Assembly: GCA_022545745.1 (NCBI GenBank)
Contig: JACZQL010000045.1
Coordinates: forward strand, 1-7,771
Direction: 5' to 3'
Source: Deltaproteobacteria bacterium
GTDB lineage: Bacteria; Desulfobacterota_B; Binatia; UBA9968
Length of the DNA stretch: 7,771 bases
Made by a program: the position numbers and the translations under genes
Part shown: piece by piece, positions 1-7,771 of the stretch
How positions within the stretch are numbered: position 1 is the first letter of the stretch
Layout of the letters: every line of letters starts with the position of its first letter
Notes under the pieces: model-generated
What the model was told of the DNA's origin: nothing
The model's input: only the letters and a program-made list of their open reading frames with translations
The model's database searches: none

Positions 1-929
1 GCACCGTACCAAAAGGTGATCTTTCGATTGGTTTTGATCCGGCGTAGCTGGTCAAAGATATGCGAGCGCAATGGGGCCATTCCAGCGCCGCCACCAATGA
101 AGACCATCTCGTTATCGGTATCCCTGGCGAAGAACTCGCCAAAGGGCCCAGAAATGGTGACCTTATCGCCCGGTCGTAGGTTAAAGATGTACGAGGACAT
201 TTTACCCGGTGGCACAGAGTCGGGTGCCTCTGGGGGCGGCGGACAAATTCGGACATTTAGCATGATGATGCCTTTTTCCTCGGGATAACTCGCCATGGAA
301 TAGGCACGGGTAACCGCCTCGTTGACCCTTGACTCGTAACGCCACAGATTGTACCTGTCCCATTCGTCGCGGTATTCCTGCTGAATGTCGAAGTCCTTGT
401 ACTTGAGATGGTGGGGAGGGCACTCGATCTGGATATAGCCACCGGCTCGAAAGTCAACATGTTCCCCCTGGGGGAGCTCCAGTGTGAGCTCCTTGATAAA
501 CGTGGCAACATTTGGATTGGAGCGGACAGTGCATTCCCACTTTTTTACCCCGAAGACCTCGTCGGGGATCCGAATCTTCATGTCCTGCTTGACGGCCACC
601 TGGCACGCCAAGCGTTCTCCGTCAGCAGCCTCCCGTTTGGTGATGAAGGAAAGTTCGGTCGGTAGTATCACCCCGCACCCTGCGAATGCGGTAACGCGGC
701 ATTGCCCGCAGGTACCCTGACCCCCGCAGGCAGAGGCCAGGAAGAGTCGCGCGTCGGCGAGGGCACCCAATAATTTACCACCAACGGCCGTTTGAACTGT
801 TTTTTCGTCATTGATGGTAACCGACACCTCCCCGGTCGCTACCAGTTTCGATCGGGCGGCGATAATGCCAAAGACCAGGACCATGACAATGACCGTAAAA
901 AGTGTGACCCCAAGACCAATTTCAAGCAT
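1..929 (-). CDS. nqrF: Na+-translocating NADH:quinone oxidoreductase subunit F (partial, C-terminus beyond left edge)
   Basis: NqrF is the NADH-oxidising entry subunit of Na+-NQR. It passes electrons from NADH through FAD to a 2Fe-2S centre and on into the membrane subunits. I translated the frame from the ATG at 929 to the edge: about 309 residues without a stop, against roughly 407 in known NqrF. One N-terminal membrane helix (about residues 4-25) is followed by a ferredoxin-like domain with C68, C74, C77 and C109, matching the C-x5-C-x2-C...C ligand pattern of Vibrio NqrF. The FAD-binding motif [11 protein letters not shown] lies at 208-218. A nucleotide-domain start, [13 protein letters not shown], lies at about 277-289. 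The missing part should hold the rest of the NADH domain. The start has a weak AGG ribosome site 7 bases upstream. Unlike the other nqr genes, it is separated from its upstream neighbour by 307 bases. An additional cysteine, C85, lies near the cluster ligands. Confidence 0.97.
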   Translation of the reverse strand, partial: MLEIGLGVTLFTVIVMVLVFGIIAARSKLVATGEVSVTINDEKTVQTAVGGKLLGALADARLFLASACGGQGTCGQCRVTAFAGCGVILPTELSFITKREAADGERLACQVAVKQDMKIRIPDEVFGVKKWECTVRSNPNVATFIKELTLELPQGEHVDFRAGGYIQIECPPHHLKYKDFDIQQEYRDEWDRYNLWRYESRVNEAVTRAYSMASYPEEKGIIMLNVRICPPPPEAPDSVPPGKMSSYIFNLRPGDKVTISGPFGEFFARDTDNEMVFIGGGAGMAPLRSHIFDQLRRIKTNRKITFWYG

Positions 930-1044
930 CGAAGTACCTAACTAACCAAACTCAGAAATTGCTTAACTGCCGATTATCCCCGATTTTCGCAGATAAAGAT
1001 CCGGCCATCTCACCGCAGAGGCGCAGAGGTCGCAGAGACCGGAT

Positions 1045-1078
1045 TTTTTGTTTGTCGGGAGACGACGACAAACAAAAA
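1045..1078. repeat. Perfect 13-bp hairpin inside the element
   Basis: TTTTTGTTTGTCG (1045-1057) pairs perfectly with CGACAAACAAAAA (1066-1078) around an 8-base loop. In the nqr mRNA direction the stem is followed by A-rich sequence, not a U tract, so it does not look like an intrinsic terminator for the operon. The stem is mostly A/T, with its only G/C-rich step next to the loop. Confidence 0.8.
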
Positions 1079-1102
1079 CATATCTCCGTTGAAGCCTTAA
1101 GG

Positions 1103-1136
1103 TTTTGCCCAATCGCCGTCTCCCGGTTGGGCAAAA
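1103..1136. repeat. Perfect 10-bp hairpin inside the element
   Basis: TTTTGCCCAA (1103-1112) pairs with TTGGGCAAAA (1127-1136) around a 14-base loop. The stem can extend inward by a wobble pair and two G-C pairs. The 8-bp perfect palindrome CCTTAAGG lies directly beside it at 1095-1102. It sits in the right half of the central region of the larger inverted repeat. Confidence 0.75.
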
Positions 1137-1236
1137 ATTCTTCCCTTTGCGTACTCTGCGTCTCTGCGGTGAAATTCTTAAAAAGTTCCTTGTCTGCGTC
1201 CATCTGAGTGGGTCTGCGGTTAAAAAACATAAATAA

Positions 1237-1839
1237 TTAAATGCCCGAAAAGGCCATGAACCCAAGTGCCATCAAGCCAACGATAATAAAGGTGATCCCT
1301 AGACCCTGGAGCCCCGCAGGGACGTCACTGTATTTCAGTTTTTCACGGATACCGGCCAGGGCGATGATGGCCAGACTCCAGCCCACACCGGTGCCGAGGC
1401 CGTAAACAACGCTCTCACCAAAGACGTAATCGCGCTCTACCATGAACAACGTCCCACCCAGTATCGCGCAGTTTACAGTGATCAAGGGAAGGAAGATGCC
1501 GAGGGCGTTATATAGGGCCGGGAAGAATCGATCCAAGGCCATCTCCAGTATCTGGACCATGGCGGCGATGACACCGATATAACTGATGAGGCCGAGAAAG
1601 CTGAGATTGACCCCCGGCAGACCGGCCCAGGCCAAGGCACCATCTTTGAGGAGAAATTGAAAGATTAAGTTGTTAGTTGGGACGGTAATTCCTTGCACCA
1701 CGATGACCGCCACTCCCAACCCTAAAGCGGTTTCGATCTTTTTGGAGACGGCGAGAAACGTGCACATCCCCAGGAAAAATGCCAGGGCAAGGTTTTCCGC
1801 AAACACCGATCTTACGAATAGGCTCAAATACCCTTCCAT
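1237..1839 (-). CDS. nqrE: Na+-translocating NADH:quinone oxidoreductase subunit E
   Basis: This is a polytopic inner-membrane subunit of Na+-NQR. It is homologous to NqrD but inserted in the opposite orientation, and the two share an intramembrane iron centre. The protein is 200 residues, close to the usual 198-202, and starts [19 protein letters not shown], the characteristic NqrE N-terminus. The metal cysteines are C26 (in [11 protein letters not shown]) and C124 (in TVNCAILGG). About six hydrophobic segments are visible. The chosen ATG at 1839 overlaps the nqrD stop by one base (TAATG) and has GAGG 7 bases upstream. An in-frame extension to 1920 is open but lies inside nqrD and encodes a non-family N-terminus. 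The gene is likely translationally coupled to nqrD. The stop is TAA, immediately upstream of the repeat element. Confidence 0.97.
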   Translation of the reverse strand: MEGYLSLFVRSVFAENLALAFFLGMCTFLAVSKKIETALGLGVAVIVVQGITVPTNNLIFQFLLKDGALAWAGLPGVNLSFLGLISYIGVIAAMVQILEMALDRFFPALYNALGIFLPLITVNCAILGGTLFMVERDYVFGESVVYGLGTGVGWSLAIIALAGIREKLKYSDVPAGLQGLGITFIIVGLMALGFMAFSGI

Positions 1840-2501
1840 TAGATCACCTCGGTCCTGTGGACTACGTGGATCCGATACTCGGTTTGCTCCACCTGTTCGG
1901 TCTTCCAGGACCTCAGCCACCAGATGAAAAGCCCGATGATAAAAAAGGCGCTTGGTGGTAACAGCATAATGCCCACTGGGTAGAACCAGCCACCCTCAGT
2001 AACCAGCGGGAACACCGTATATCCCAGTAGGGTTCCGGAGCCAAATAGCTCCCTGATGGTCCCGACGATAATCAATATGAGGCTATATCCCAGACCATTC
2101 CCGAGACCATCGAGAAAACTCAGGCCCACACTGTTTTTCATCGCATACGCCTCCGCCCGACCCAGCACGATACAGTTCGTGATAATCAGACCAACGAACA
2201 CGGACAATTGTTTGCTGAGCTCATAGGCAAACGCCTTCAACATTTGATCCACAATGATGACCAGTGAGGCGATGATGGTCATCTGCACGATAATGCGAAT
2301 ACTGCTCGGAATATGGTTCCGGATCAGGCTGATGGCGGCATTGGAACAAACCAGCACAGCCGTCAAAGCAAGGGACATCATCAATGAAGTTTCCAGCTTG
2401 GACGTCACGGCCAGTGCTGAGCACACCCCCAGAATCTGAAAGGCGATGGGGTTATTGTTAAAGAGTGGATCGGTGATGACCTTTTTTGCTTCGCTTGCCA
2501 T
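1839..2501 (-). CDS. nqrD: Na+-translocating NADH:quinone oxidoreductase subunit D
   Basis: This is an integral-membrane subunit of Na+-NQR. It pairs with NqrE to hold the intramembrane iron centre that relays electrons from NqrF towards the FMN of NqrC, and it forms part of the Na+ pathway. The protein has 220 residues. The N-terminus, with [22 protein letters not shown], is typical of NqrD. The ligand cysteines are C27 and C110 (in [14 protein letters not shown]), within two residues of the Vibrio positions (29 and 112). C52 is an additional cysteine. About six hydrophobic segments are seen, followed by a charged cytoplasmic-looking tail from about residue 198. The ATG has GAGG 7 bases upstream and lies 18 bases after the nqrC stop. 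The TAA stop overlaps the nqrE start. RnfA/RnfD relatives are excluded by the surrounding nqrA and nqrF. Confidence 0.97.
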   Translation of the reverse strand: MASEAKKVITDPLFNNNPIAFQILGVCSALAVTSKLETSLMMSLALTAVLVCSNAAISLIRNHIPSSIRIIVQMTIIASLVIIVDQMLKAFAYELSKQLSVFVGLIITNCIVLGRAEAYAMKNSVGLSFLDGLGNGLGYSLILIIVGTIRELFGSGTLLGYTVFPLVTEGGWFYPVGIMLLPPSAFFIIGLFIWWLRSWKTEQVEQTEYRIHVVHRTEVI

Positions 2502-2519
2502 AATTTTACCTCGCTACTA

Positions 2520-3347
2520 TCAGCCTGCGGGTCTAAATTTCTTCAGATAAGTTCCGAACCCTTCGGGACCGAGCCAATAGTGGATCAGATTCGTGACTCC
2601 ATTGGCTGTGAGGGTCGCGCCTGCCAGTCCGTCTATCTTAAACTTGGCCTCAGGATCACCCGGTGCGACCGTGCCCTTGATGACCCTAATCTGAGGCTTT
2701 TCGGCCTCACCGTAAACCACTTTTCCGGTCCAATTATTGCGCCACCTTGGATTGTCGATCTCAGCCCCCAATCCTGCCGTCTCTCCCTGTTCATAAAATC
2801 GTAGTCCGAAAATAGTGTTGGCATCGCGTTTCAGAGCTATGTAGGCGTACATCGTTGACCAGAGACCATATCCGTGTACCGGCAAGAGAATTAATTTCGT
2901 TTGGCCCTCCTCTTTCACGAGGTAGACAACGGCGTATTTGGACCTCCTGCGGATTTGGGCGATATCTCGGTCTGGTGGAATTTTAACGCCCATTTCGGGA
3001 TCTTTCGCTGCCTGTCGCTGGTCGTACTGGTTAGGATCCATGGTGTCCACGTACTCACCGGTTGAGAGGTCGACGACCTTGGGCTCTACCTGCTTAAAGA
3101 GCTCGTCGATGCTCACGCCTGGCTTGAGCAAACCGGCCACTTCCAGGATGATCTTCTTTCTGTCTAGTTCTTGGTTTCTTTGCTGTAGCGGTTGCAGTTT
3201 GACAGCGGCCGTCGAGACGAGGATCGAGCAGACCAGGCAGAGTGCCAGTGCGACGATCAGCGTCTTCCGCGTGCTGTCGTTTGGCATGTTACGGAAGGTC
3301 GCGAGCCAACCCGTGCGGGGTGGAGTCGGCACTGCATCGCTAGGCAC
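2520..3347 (-). CDS. nqrC: Na+-translocating NADH:quinone oxidoreductase subunit C (FMN-binding)
   Basis: NqrC carries a covalently bound FMN on a periplasmic domain and relays electrons within Na+-NQR. The protein is 275 residues with one N-terminal membrane helix (about 29-49) and a long soluble FMN-binding domain. The flavinylation motif is DGLAGATLTANGV (239-251), so the predicted FMN-bearing residue, modified by ApbE in known systems, is T245. The position three before that threonine is Ala, where many homologues have Ser or Thr. GLWSTMYAYIALKRD (161-175) and FYEQGETAGLGAEI (184-197) are conserved NqrC blocks. The start is GTG at 3347, inside the last codons of nqrB (8-base overlap). It is supported by the strong AAGGAGGAGG site 7 bases upstream. 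The next Met (residue 21) would shorten the N-terminus and has no comparable site. Confidence 0.97.
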   Translation of the reverse strand: MPSDAVPTPPRTGWLATFRNMPNDSTRKTLIVALALCLVCSILVSTAAVKLQPLQQRNQELDRKKIILEVAGLLKPGVSIDELFKQVEPKVVDLSTGEYVDTMDPNQYDQRQAAKDPEMGVKIPPDRDIAQIRRRSKYAVVYLVKEEGQTKLILLPVHGYGLWSTMYAYIALKRDANTIFGLRFYEQGETAGLGAEIDNPRWRNNWTGKVVYGEAEKPQIRVIKGTVAPGDPEAKFKIDGLAGATLTANGVTNLIHYWLGPEGFGTYLKKFRPAG

Positions 3348-4551
3348 TGCGTAGCCTCCTCCTTCGGATATTTAGCTGTACCACGACGTAGTCAATGAGT
3401 GGGGCAAAGATGTTGGCGAACAAAATGGCAAGCATCATCCCTTCAGGAAAAGCAGGGTTGGCACTGCGAACGACGACCGCCATACAGCCGATGAGGAGGC
3501 CAAAGACCCACCTTCCCGCACTGGTCATCGCTGCGCTGACCGGGTCGGTGGCCATGAACACCGTGCCAAAAGCAAACCCGCCCACCACCAGATGCCAGTA
3601 CCAGGGCATAGCAAACATCGGGTTGGTATTACCTCCAACCAAGTTGAGAAGGAGCGCTGTTAATATCATCCCAAGGGTCACCCCCGCCATGATACGCCAG
3701 GATGCGATCCGGGTGTATAGCAAGAAAACTGCCCCGAGAAGGCAGGCCAGTGTCGAAGTTTCACCCATGGATCCTTGGACCTGACCGAAAAAGGACTGGG
3801 TCCAGGTAATTCCCGCCTGGTGAATTGCATCCATCCCGCCAATCGCAGCCAGGCCTAAAGCGGTTGCTCCGCTGAACCCGTCTACTGCGGTCCATACAGC
3901 GTCCCCTGACATCTGCGCTGGGAAGGCGAAAAAAAGAAAGGCACGTCCGGTCAGTGCTGGGTTCAGGAAGTTCTTGCCGGTCCCCCCGAAGATCTCCTTT
4001 CCTATGACGACACCAAACGAGATCCCGAGTGCGACCTGCCAGAGAGGAATGGCAGGAGGCAGCGTTAGTAGAAATAGAATGGAAGTAACGAGAAACCCCT
4101 CGTTGATTTCATGATTGCGAATCCCGGCAAATAGCGCCTCCCAAAACCCGCCTACGGCCAGCGTAACGACATAGATCGGCAAAAAGTAAAGCATGCCGTG
4201 CCACACATTGGCCCAGATGCTGGCCGGGTCGTATCCGATGCCGAGCCCGTTGAGCACAGCCCCGCGCCAACCGGGCGCTGACTCGATGCCCATACTTGCC
4301 ATAGCCGTGTTTGCCTGGTAGCCGGTATTCCACAGGCACACCAGGATACCAGGGCCCAAGGCCCACACAACGTAGACCATGACCCGTTTGAGATCGATCC
4401 CGTCGCGCACGTGGGGGGCATCCCGGGTCACCTCTGGCGGAGAGAAGAGAAAGCCATCGACCATCTCATAGAGCACGTAAAATCGCTCGTATGGCCCGCC
4501 TTTGGCAAAACGTGGACGCAATCCCTCGAGCCAGCGTCGTAACCACTCCAT
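3340..4551 (-). CDS. nqrB: Na+-translocating NADH:quinone oxidoreductase subunit B
   Basis: NqrB is the large membrane subunit of Na+-NQR. In characterised enzymes it carries covalent FMN, associates with riboflavin and contributes to Na+ translocation and the quinone site. The protein is 403 residues, near the usual length, with multiple hydrophobic segments from about residue 54 to 395. The flavinylation motif DGFSGATAL (224-232) identifies T230 as the FMN attachment residue. Conserved blocks include NHEINEGFLVTSILF (146-160), the region where inhibitor-resistance changes map in Vibrio, plus FGGTGKNFLNPALTGRAFLF (188-207) and the C-terminal LFANIFAPLIDY (377-388). The ATG lies 5 bases after the nqrA TGA, with GGAAGG 9 bases upstream. 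The TAG stop lies inside the nqrC start region. Confidence 0.98.
   Translation of the reverse strand: MEWLRRWLEGLRPRFAKGGPYERFYVLYEMVDGFLFSPPEVTRDAPHVRDGIDLKRVMVYVVWALGPGILVCLWNTGYQANTAMASMGIESAPGWRGAVLNGLGIGYDPASIWANVWHGMLYFLPIYVVTLAVGGFWEALFAGIRNHEINEGFLVTSILFLLTLPPAIPLWQVALGISFGVVIGKEIFGGTGKNFLNPALTGRAFLFFAFPAQMSGDAVWTAVDGFSGATALGLAAIGGMDAIHQAGITWTQSFFGQVQGSMGETSTLACLLGAVFLLYTRIASWRIMAGVTLGMILTALLLNLVGGNTNPMFAMPWYWHLVVGGFAFGTVFMATDPVSAAMTSAGRWVFGLLIGCMAVVVRSANPAFPEGMMLAILFANIFAPLIDYVVVQLNIRRRRLRSA
3355..3364 (-). promoter_or_regulatory. Strong Shine-Dalgarno for nqrC
   Basis: AAGGAGGAGG on the minus strand lies 7 bases before a GTG codon and within the 3' end of nqrB. It is the strongest ribosome site in the operon and decides the GTG start over the internal Met at residue 21. 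It may compensate for the less efficient start codon. Confidence 0.85.
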
Positions 4552-4556
4552 TTGGA

Positions 4557-5945
<1,389 letters not shown>

Positions 5946-6014
5946 CTAGCAGTCGGCTAGCTCGTATCAGGCCATAGATGAGGGAAGGAATTAACACAGT
6001 GGGATTTTCCTTAC

Positions 6015-6034
6015 AACTAGTAAATCTACTAGTT
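6015..6034. promoter_or_regulatory. 20-bp palindromic operator candidate, copy 1 (nqrA-proximal)
   Basis: The sequence is AACTAGTAAATCTACTAGTT: perfect 8-bp arms (AACTAGTA / TACTAGTT) around a 4-base centre. It lies 100 bases upstream of the nqrA ATG. A second, nearly identical copy lies 126 bases downstream (start to start). The size and symmetry suit a dimeric helix-turn-helix regulator (TetR or MarR type), or a LuxR-type box, since it fits CT-N12-AG. Which protein binds is unknown. Confidence 0.65.
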
Positions 6035-6140
6035 TTTTTGGGAAATCGTACTGTTTTTGGATGTCAACTAGGTCGCTTGGACGTCTCTGGTTTGGTGTCT
6101 ACGGTGCGGGGAAGAGAAGACAAGTAAATTTTTCGCCGAA

Positions 6141-6160
6141 AACTAGTAAATTTACGAGTT
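6141..6160. promoter_or_regulatory. 20-bp palindromic operator candidate, copy 2 (efflux-proximal)
   Basis: The sequence is AACTAGTAAATTTACGAGTT. It matches copy 1 at 18 of 20 positions. One of the two differences (ACTAGT to ACGAGT) breaks one arm pair; the other lies in the centre. It sits 121 bases before the efflux gene ATG, upstream of the possible promoter at 6203-6232. Conservation of the whole 20-mer in otherwise dissimilar flanking sequence supports a shared binding protein. Confidence 0.62.
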
Positions 6161-6202
6161 CCCAAATGTTACCCAATATCTTAGAAGGCTGTCATAAAGT
6201 AT

Positions 6203-6232
6203 TTTACTTATTGGGCCGTTTTGCGGTAATAG
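6203..6232 (+). promoter_or_regulatory. Possible sigma-70 promoter for the efflux gene
   Basis: A TTTACT -35-like hexamer (6203-6208) and a TAATAG -10-like hexamer (6227-6232) are separated by 18 bases. They would give a short leader before the ATG at 6282. Neither hexamer is a consensus match and the region is AT-rich, so a chance match is quite possible. Confidence 0.3.
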
Positions 6233-6261
6233 GAATCCCATAGTTTTTTGCATCAATCTCC

Positions 6262-6270
6262 AAAGGGGGG
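6262..6270 (+). promoter_or_regulatory. Ribosome binding site of the efflux gene
   Basis: AAAGGGGGG ends 11 bases before the ATG at 6282. The spacing is slightly long, but this is the only purine-rich block near the start. It supports this ATG, which is followed directly by a lipoprotein signal peptide. Confidence 0.55.
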
Positions 6271-6281
6271 AAACGGTTTTC

Positions 6282-7771
6282 ATGGGATCTAACGGACTGA
6301 ATAAACATTTTTTGCCAAGCCTGATCGCTCTGACCTTGTTGGTGAGTGGGTGCATCAAGGTTGGGCCGGATTATGTTCAGCCTCCAGCACCCATCCAGCA
6401 ACAGTGGCTTGAAAGTAAAGATCCTCAGATCAAGCATGAGCCGGGCGAACACCGCGACTGGTGGAAAATGTTCAAGGACCCGGTGCTCGATTCCCTGGTG
6501 GAGACTGCGTACCAACAGAACCTGACTGTGCGCACCGCAGGAATTCGCATCCTCCAGACCCGGGCAGAACTGGGCATTGCCGTAGGGGCGTTATACCCGC
6601 AGCAACAGGGGGCTTCTATGGGATGGAGGCAGTTTAAGCTGAGTGAGGAATTCAATCCAGTGGGCGTGCCTCCTACGGTGCGCAGCTTCGATGGTTGGGC
6701 CATTGGACTGGACTCTGCATGGGAACTGGATTTTTGGGGCAAGTTTCGGCGCAACATAAATTCTGCCACTGCGGGCCTTGAGGCGTCGATCGCTGCCTAC
6801 GATGACGTTTTGGTTACCCTTACGGCTCAAGTAGGGTCAACTTACGTCCAGATTCGCACACTTGAGGAACGGCTGAGACATCGGCGGGAGAACGTGGTGA
6901 TTCAGGAGCGGAGTTTGCGCATAGCCGACGTGCGGTTCCGTAATGGAGCGGTCACCGAGCTAGACGTTACCCAGGCTACATCTCTTTTACGGGATACCCA
7001 GGCAGTCATTCCCACTCTGGAGGCATCCATTCGTCAGGCAAAAAACGCGCTTAGCACTCTTCTTGGCACGCCCCCAGGAGATCTCGGAGATGTACTTGGC
7101 CCCGCCAAGCCCATTCCGGCGCCACCGGCTCAAGTTGCGGTGGGCATGCCCGCGGAATTGATACGCCAGCGCCCGGACATTCGCAGGGCAGAGCGGCAAG
7201 TGGCTGCCCAGAGTGAACAGATCGGGATCGCTAAGGCGGACCTGTTCCCGGCATTTAGAATTGCCGGGACCATTGGCTGGCAGGCAACCGATTTTACCAA
7301 GCTCGTTCAGGGGAGCAGCTTCGGCGGATCCGGAGGTCCCTCCTTTCGATGGAACCTCTTCAACTACGGGCGGCTGAGGAACAACGTTCGTGCCCAGGAT
7401 GCCCTATTCCAACAGCAAGTGGTCGACTACCAGAACACAGTCCTTAGGGCCTACCAGGAAGTAGAAGATGCAACCACTGCCTACCTGCGGGAGCAAGAGC
7501 GGGTAAAATTCCTTGAGGATAGCGTCACGGCATCGAGGCGTTCTGTTGATCTTGCGCTCATCCAGTATCGAGACGGGGTAACCGACTATACCCGCGTGCT
7601 GGAAACGCAACGAGCCCTTGTCAACGGACAGGACTCCTTGGCCGATAGCCAAGGCAACATCTCCCTCAATTTGATTGATCTCTACAAGGCCCTGGGAGGC
7701 GGCTGGCAGATTCGTGTGGGTAAAGATTTTGTGCCTGACGAGATCAAGAAGGAAATGAGGGAGCGGACCAA
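6282..7771 (+). CDS. RND-type efflux system outer-membrane lipoprotein, NodT/OprM family (partial, stop beyond right edge)
   Basis: This is an outer-membrane factor that forms the trimeric exit duct of a tripartite efflux pump, working with a periplasmic adaptor and usually an RND inner-membrane transporter. 496 complete codons are visible. A lipoprotein signal peptide (about residues 9-23) ends in LLVSGC, so C24 is the predicted lipidated residue, followed by VGPDYVQPPAP, typical of the NodT group. Two outer-membrane efflux repeats follow (about 65-265 and 290-475). Family blocks include DWWKMFKDPVLDSLV (59-73), WELDFWGKFRR (147-157), RQRPDIRRAERQ (295-306), FRWNLFNYGRLRNNV (355-369) and LYKALGGGW (467-475). 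The last of these normally lies near the C-terminus, so little is missing. Adaptor and pump genes may follow off the right edge. The substrate cannot be inferred. Confidence 0.93.
   Translation, partial: MGSNGLNKHFLPSLIALTLLVSGCIKVGPDYVQPPAPIQQQWLESKDPQIKHEPGEHRDWWKMFKDPVLDSLVETAYQQNLTVRTAGIRILQTRAELGIAVGALYPQQQGASMGWRQFKLSEEFNPVGVPPTVRSFDGWAIGLDSAWELDFWGKFRRNINSATAGLEASIAAYDDVLVTLTAQVGSTYVQIRTLEERLRHRRENVVIQERSLRIADVRFRNGAVTELDVTQATSLLRDTQAVIPTLEASIRQAKNALSTLLGTPPGDLGDVLGPAKPIPAPPAQVAVGMPAELIRQRPDIRRAERQVAAQSEQIGIAKADLFPAFRIAGTIGWQATDFTKLVQGSSFGGSGGPSFRWNLFNYGRLRNNVRAQDALFQQQVVDYQNTVLRAYQEVEDATTAYLREQERVKFLEDSVTASRRSVDLALIQYRDGVTDYTRVLETQRALVNGQDSLADSQGNISLNLIDLYKALGGGWQIRVGKDFVPDEIKKEMRERT

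Larger units (their letters stand above)
1010..1172. repeat. Core inverted repeat of the element, 19-bp arms
   Basis: The left arm 1010-1028 reads TCACCGCAGAGGCGCAGAG. The right arm 1154-1172 is its reverse complement with a single mismatch. The arms enclose 125 bases that contain two smaller hairpins. In the nqr transcript this could fold into one long branched stem between the nqrE and nqrF coding regions. Confidence 0.85.
964..1222. repeat. Palindromic dispersed-repeat (MITE-like) element between nqrE and nqrF
   Basis: This stretch fills most of the 307-base gap between nqrE and nqrF. It is a nested inverted repeat. The outer ends are imperfect: about 965-1002 resembles the reverse complement of about 1186-1222, sharing AACYGC and CGCAGAYAA blocks. 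Inside them is a near-perfect 19-bp pair (1010-1028 and 1154-1172, one mismatch). The centre holds two further hairpins. CGCAGAG occurs three times in the left arm (1014, 1022, 1031). All frames stay open for about 80-100 codons and give translations such as TAETQSTQREE and LCVLCVSAV, which I recognise as typical products of such repeats mis-annotated as proteins. No transposase is present, so any mobility would need an enzyme supplied elsewhere. Boundaries are approximate, and I could not identify target-site duplications. Confidence 0.75.

Noticed and set aside
1014..1037. CRISPR-like array from the repeated CGCAGAG units
   Set aside because: The units are 7 bases with 1-2 base gaps and form part of a palindromic repeat arm; there are no spacers of CRISPR length.
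1045..1078. Hairpin as an intrinsic terminator splitting the nqr operon
   Set aside because: In the direction of nqr transcription the stem is followed by A residues instead of U residues, and the stem is mostly A/T.
1840..1920. N-terminal extension of nqrE by 27 codons to position 1920
   Set aside because: It lies within nqrD coding sequence and encodes residues unlike NqrE; the ATG at 1839 has GAGG 7 bases upstream and gives the family N-terminus.
2938..3354. 138-codon plus-strand frame opposite nqrC
   Set aside because: It is antisense to well-conserved nqrC; the translation resembles no known family and is best explained as a shadow.
3395..3784. 129-codon plus-strand frame opposite nqrB
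   Set aside because: It is antisense to conserved nqrB sequence, has no ribosome site or family resemblance, and is a shadow frame.
6172..6215. Inverted repeat CCCAATA / TATTGGG as an operator or terminator
   Set aside because: Arms of only 7 bases separated by 30 bases in AT-rich DNA are expected by chance.
6061..6243. 60-codon plus-strand frame in the divergent intergenic region
   Set aside because: There is no ribosome site, it overlaps the second palindrome, and its composition looks like translated non-coding DNA.

Overview
The window holds most of a bacterial nqr operon, read leftwards on the minus strand, and the start of a divergent outer-membrane efflux gene on the plus strand. All six nqr genes appear in the canonical order A-B-C-D-E-F, and only nqrF is cut, by the left edge. 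Together they encode the Na+-translocating NADH:quinone oxidoreductase, a membrane respiratory complex that oxidises NADH, reduces quinone and exports Na+. Cofactor sites can be read directly: four 2Fe-2S cysteines and the FAD motif in NqrF, S/A-G-A-T flavinylation motifs in NqrB and NqrC, and the paired intramembrane cysteines in NqrD and NqrE. No frame in the operon is broken.

Layout from left to right: nqrF (partial, 1-929, minus); a 307-base gap filled by a palindromic repeat element of about 260 bases (about 964-1222); nqrE (1237-1839), nqrD (1839-2501), nqrC (2520-3347), nqrB (3340-4551) and nqrA (4557-5915), tightly packed or overlapping; a 366-base AT-rich divergent intergenic region (5916-6281) with two copies of a 20-bp palindrome; and a NodT/OprM-type outer-membrane efflux lipoprotein gene (6282 to the right edge, plus) that is probably within a few codons of its end.

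The organism is a Gram-negative bacterium, because it has an Nqr complex, an outer-membrane factor and a lipobox. Base composition is moderate. The nqr proteins resemble those of proteobacteria, but I cannot place the species. From memory, CCGCAGAGNCGCAGAG-type dispersed repeats occur in several environmental lineages (some proteobacteria and planctomycetes), so they do not settle the taxonomy.

The main points beyond routine annotation are the repeat element lodged inside the operon between nqrE and nqrF, and the two near-identical 20-bp palindromes spaced 126 bp start to start (12 turns at 10.5 bp per turn) in the divergent promoter region. The palindromes suggest a dimeric repressor or LuxR-type regulator acting on one or both transcription units. 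No regulator gene is visible in the window.
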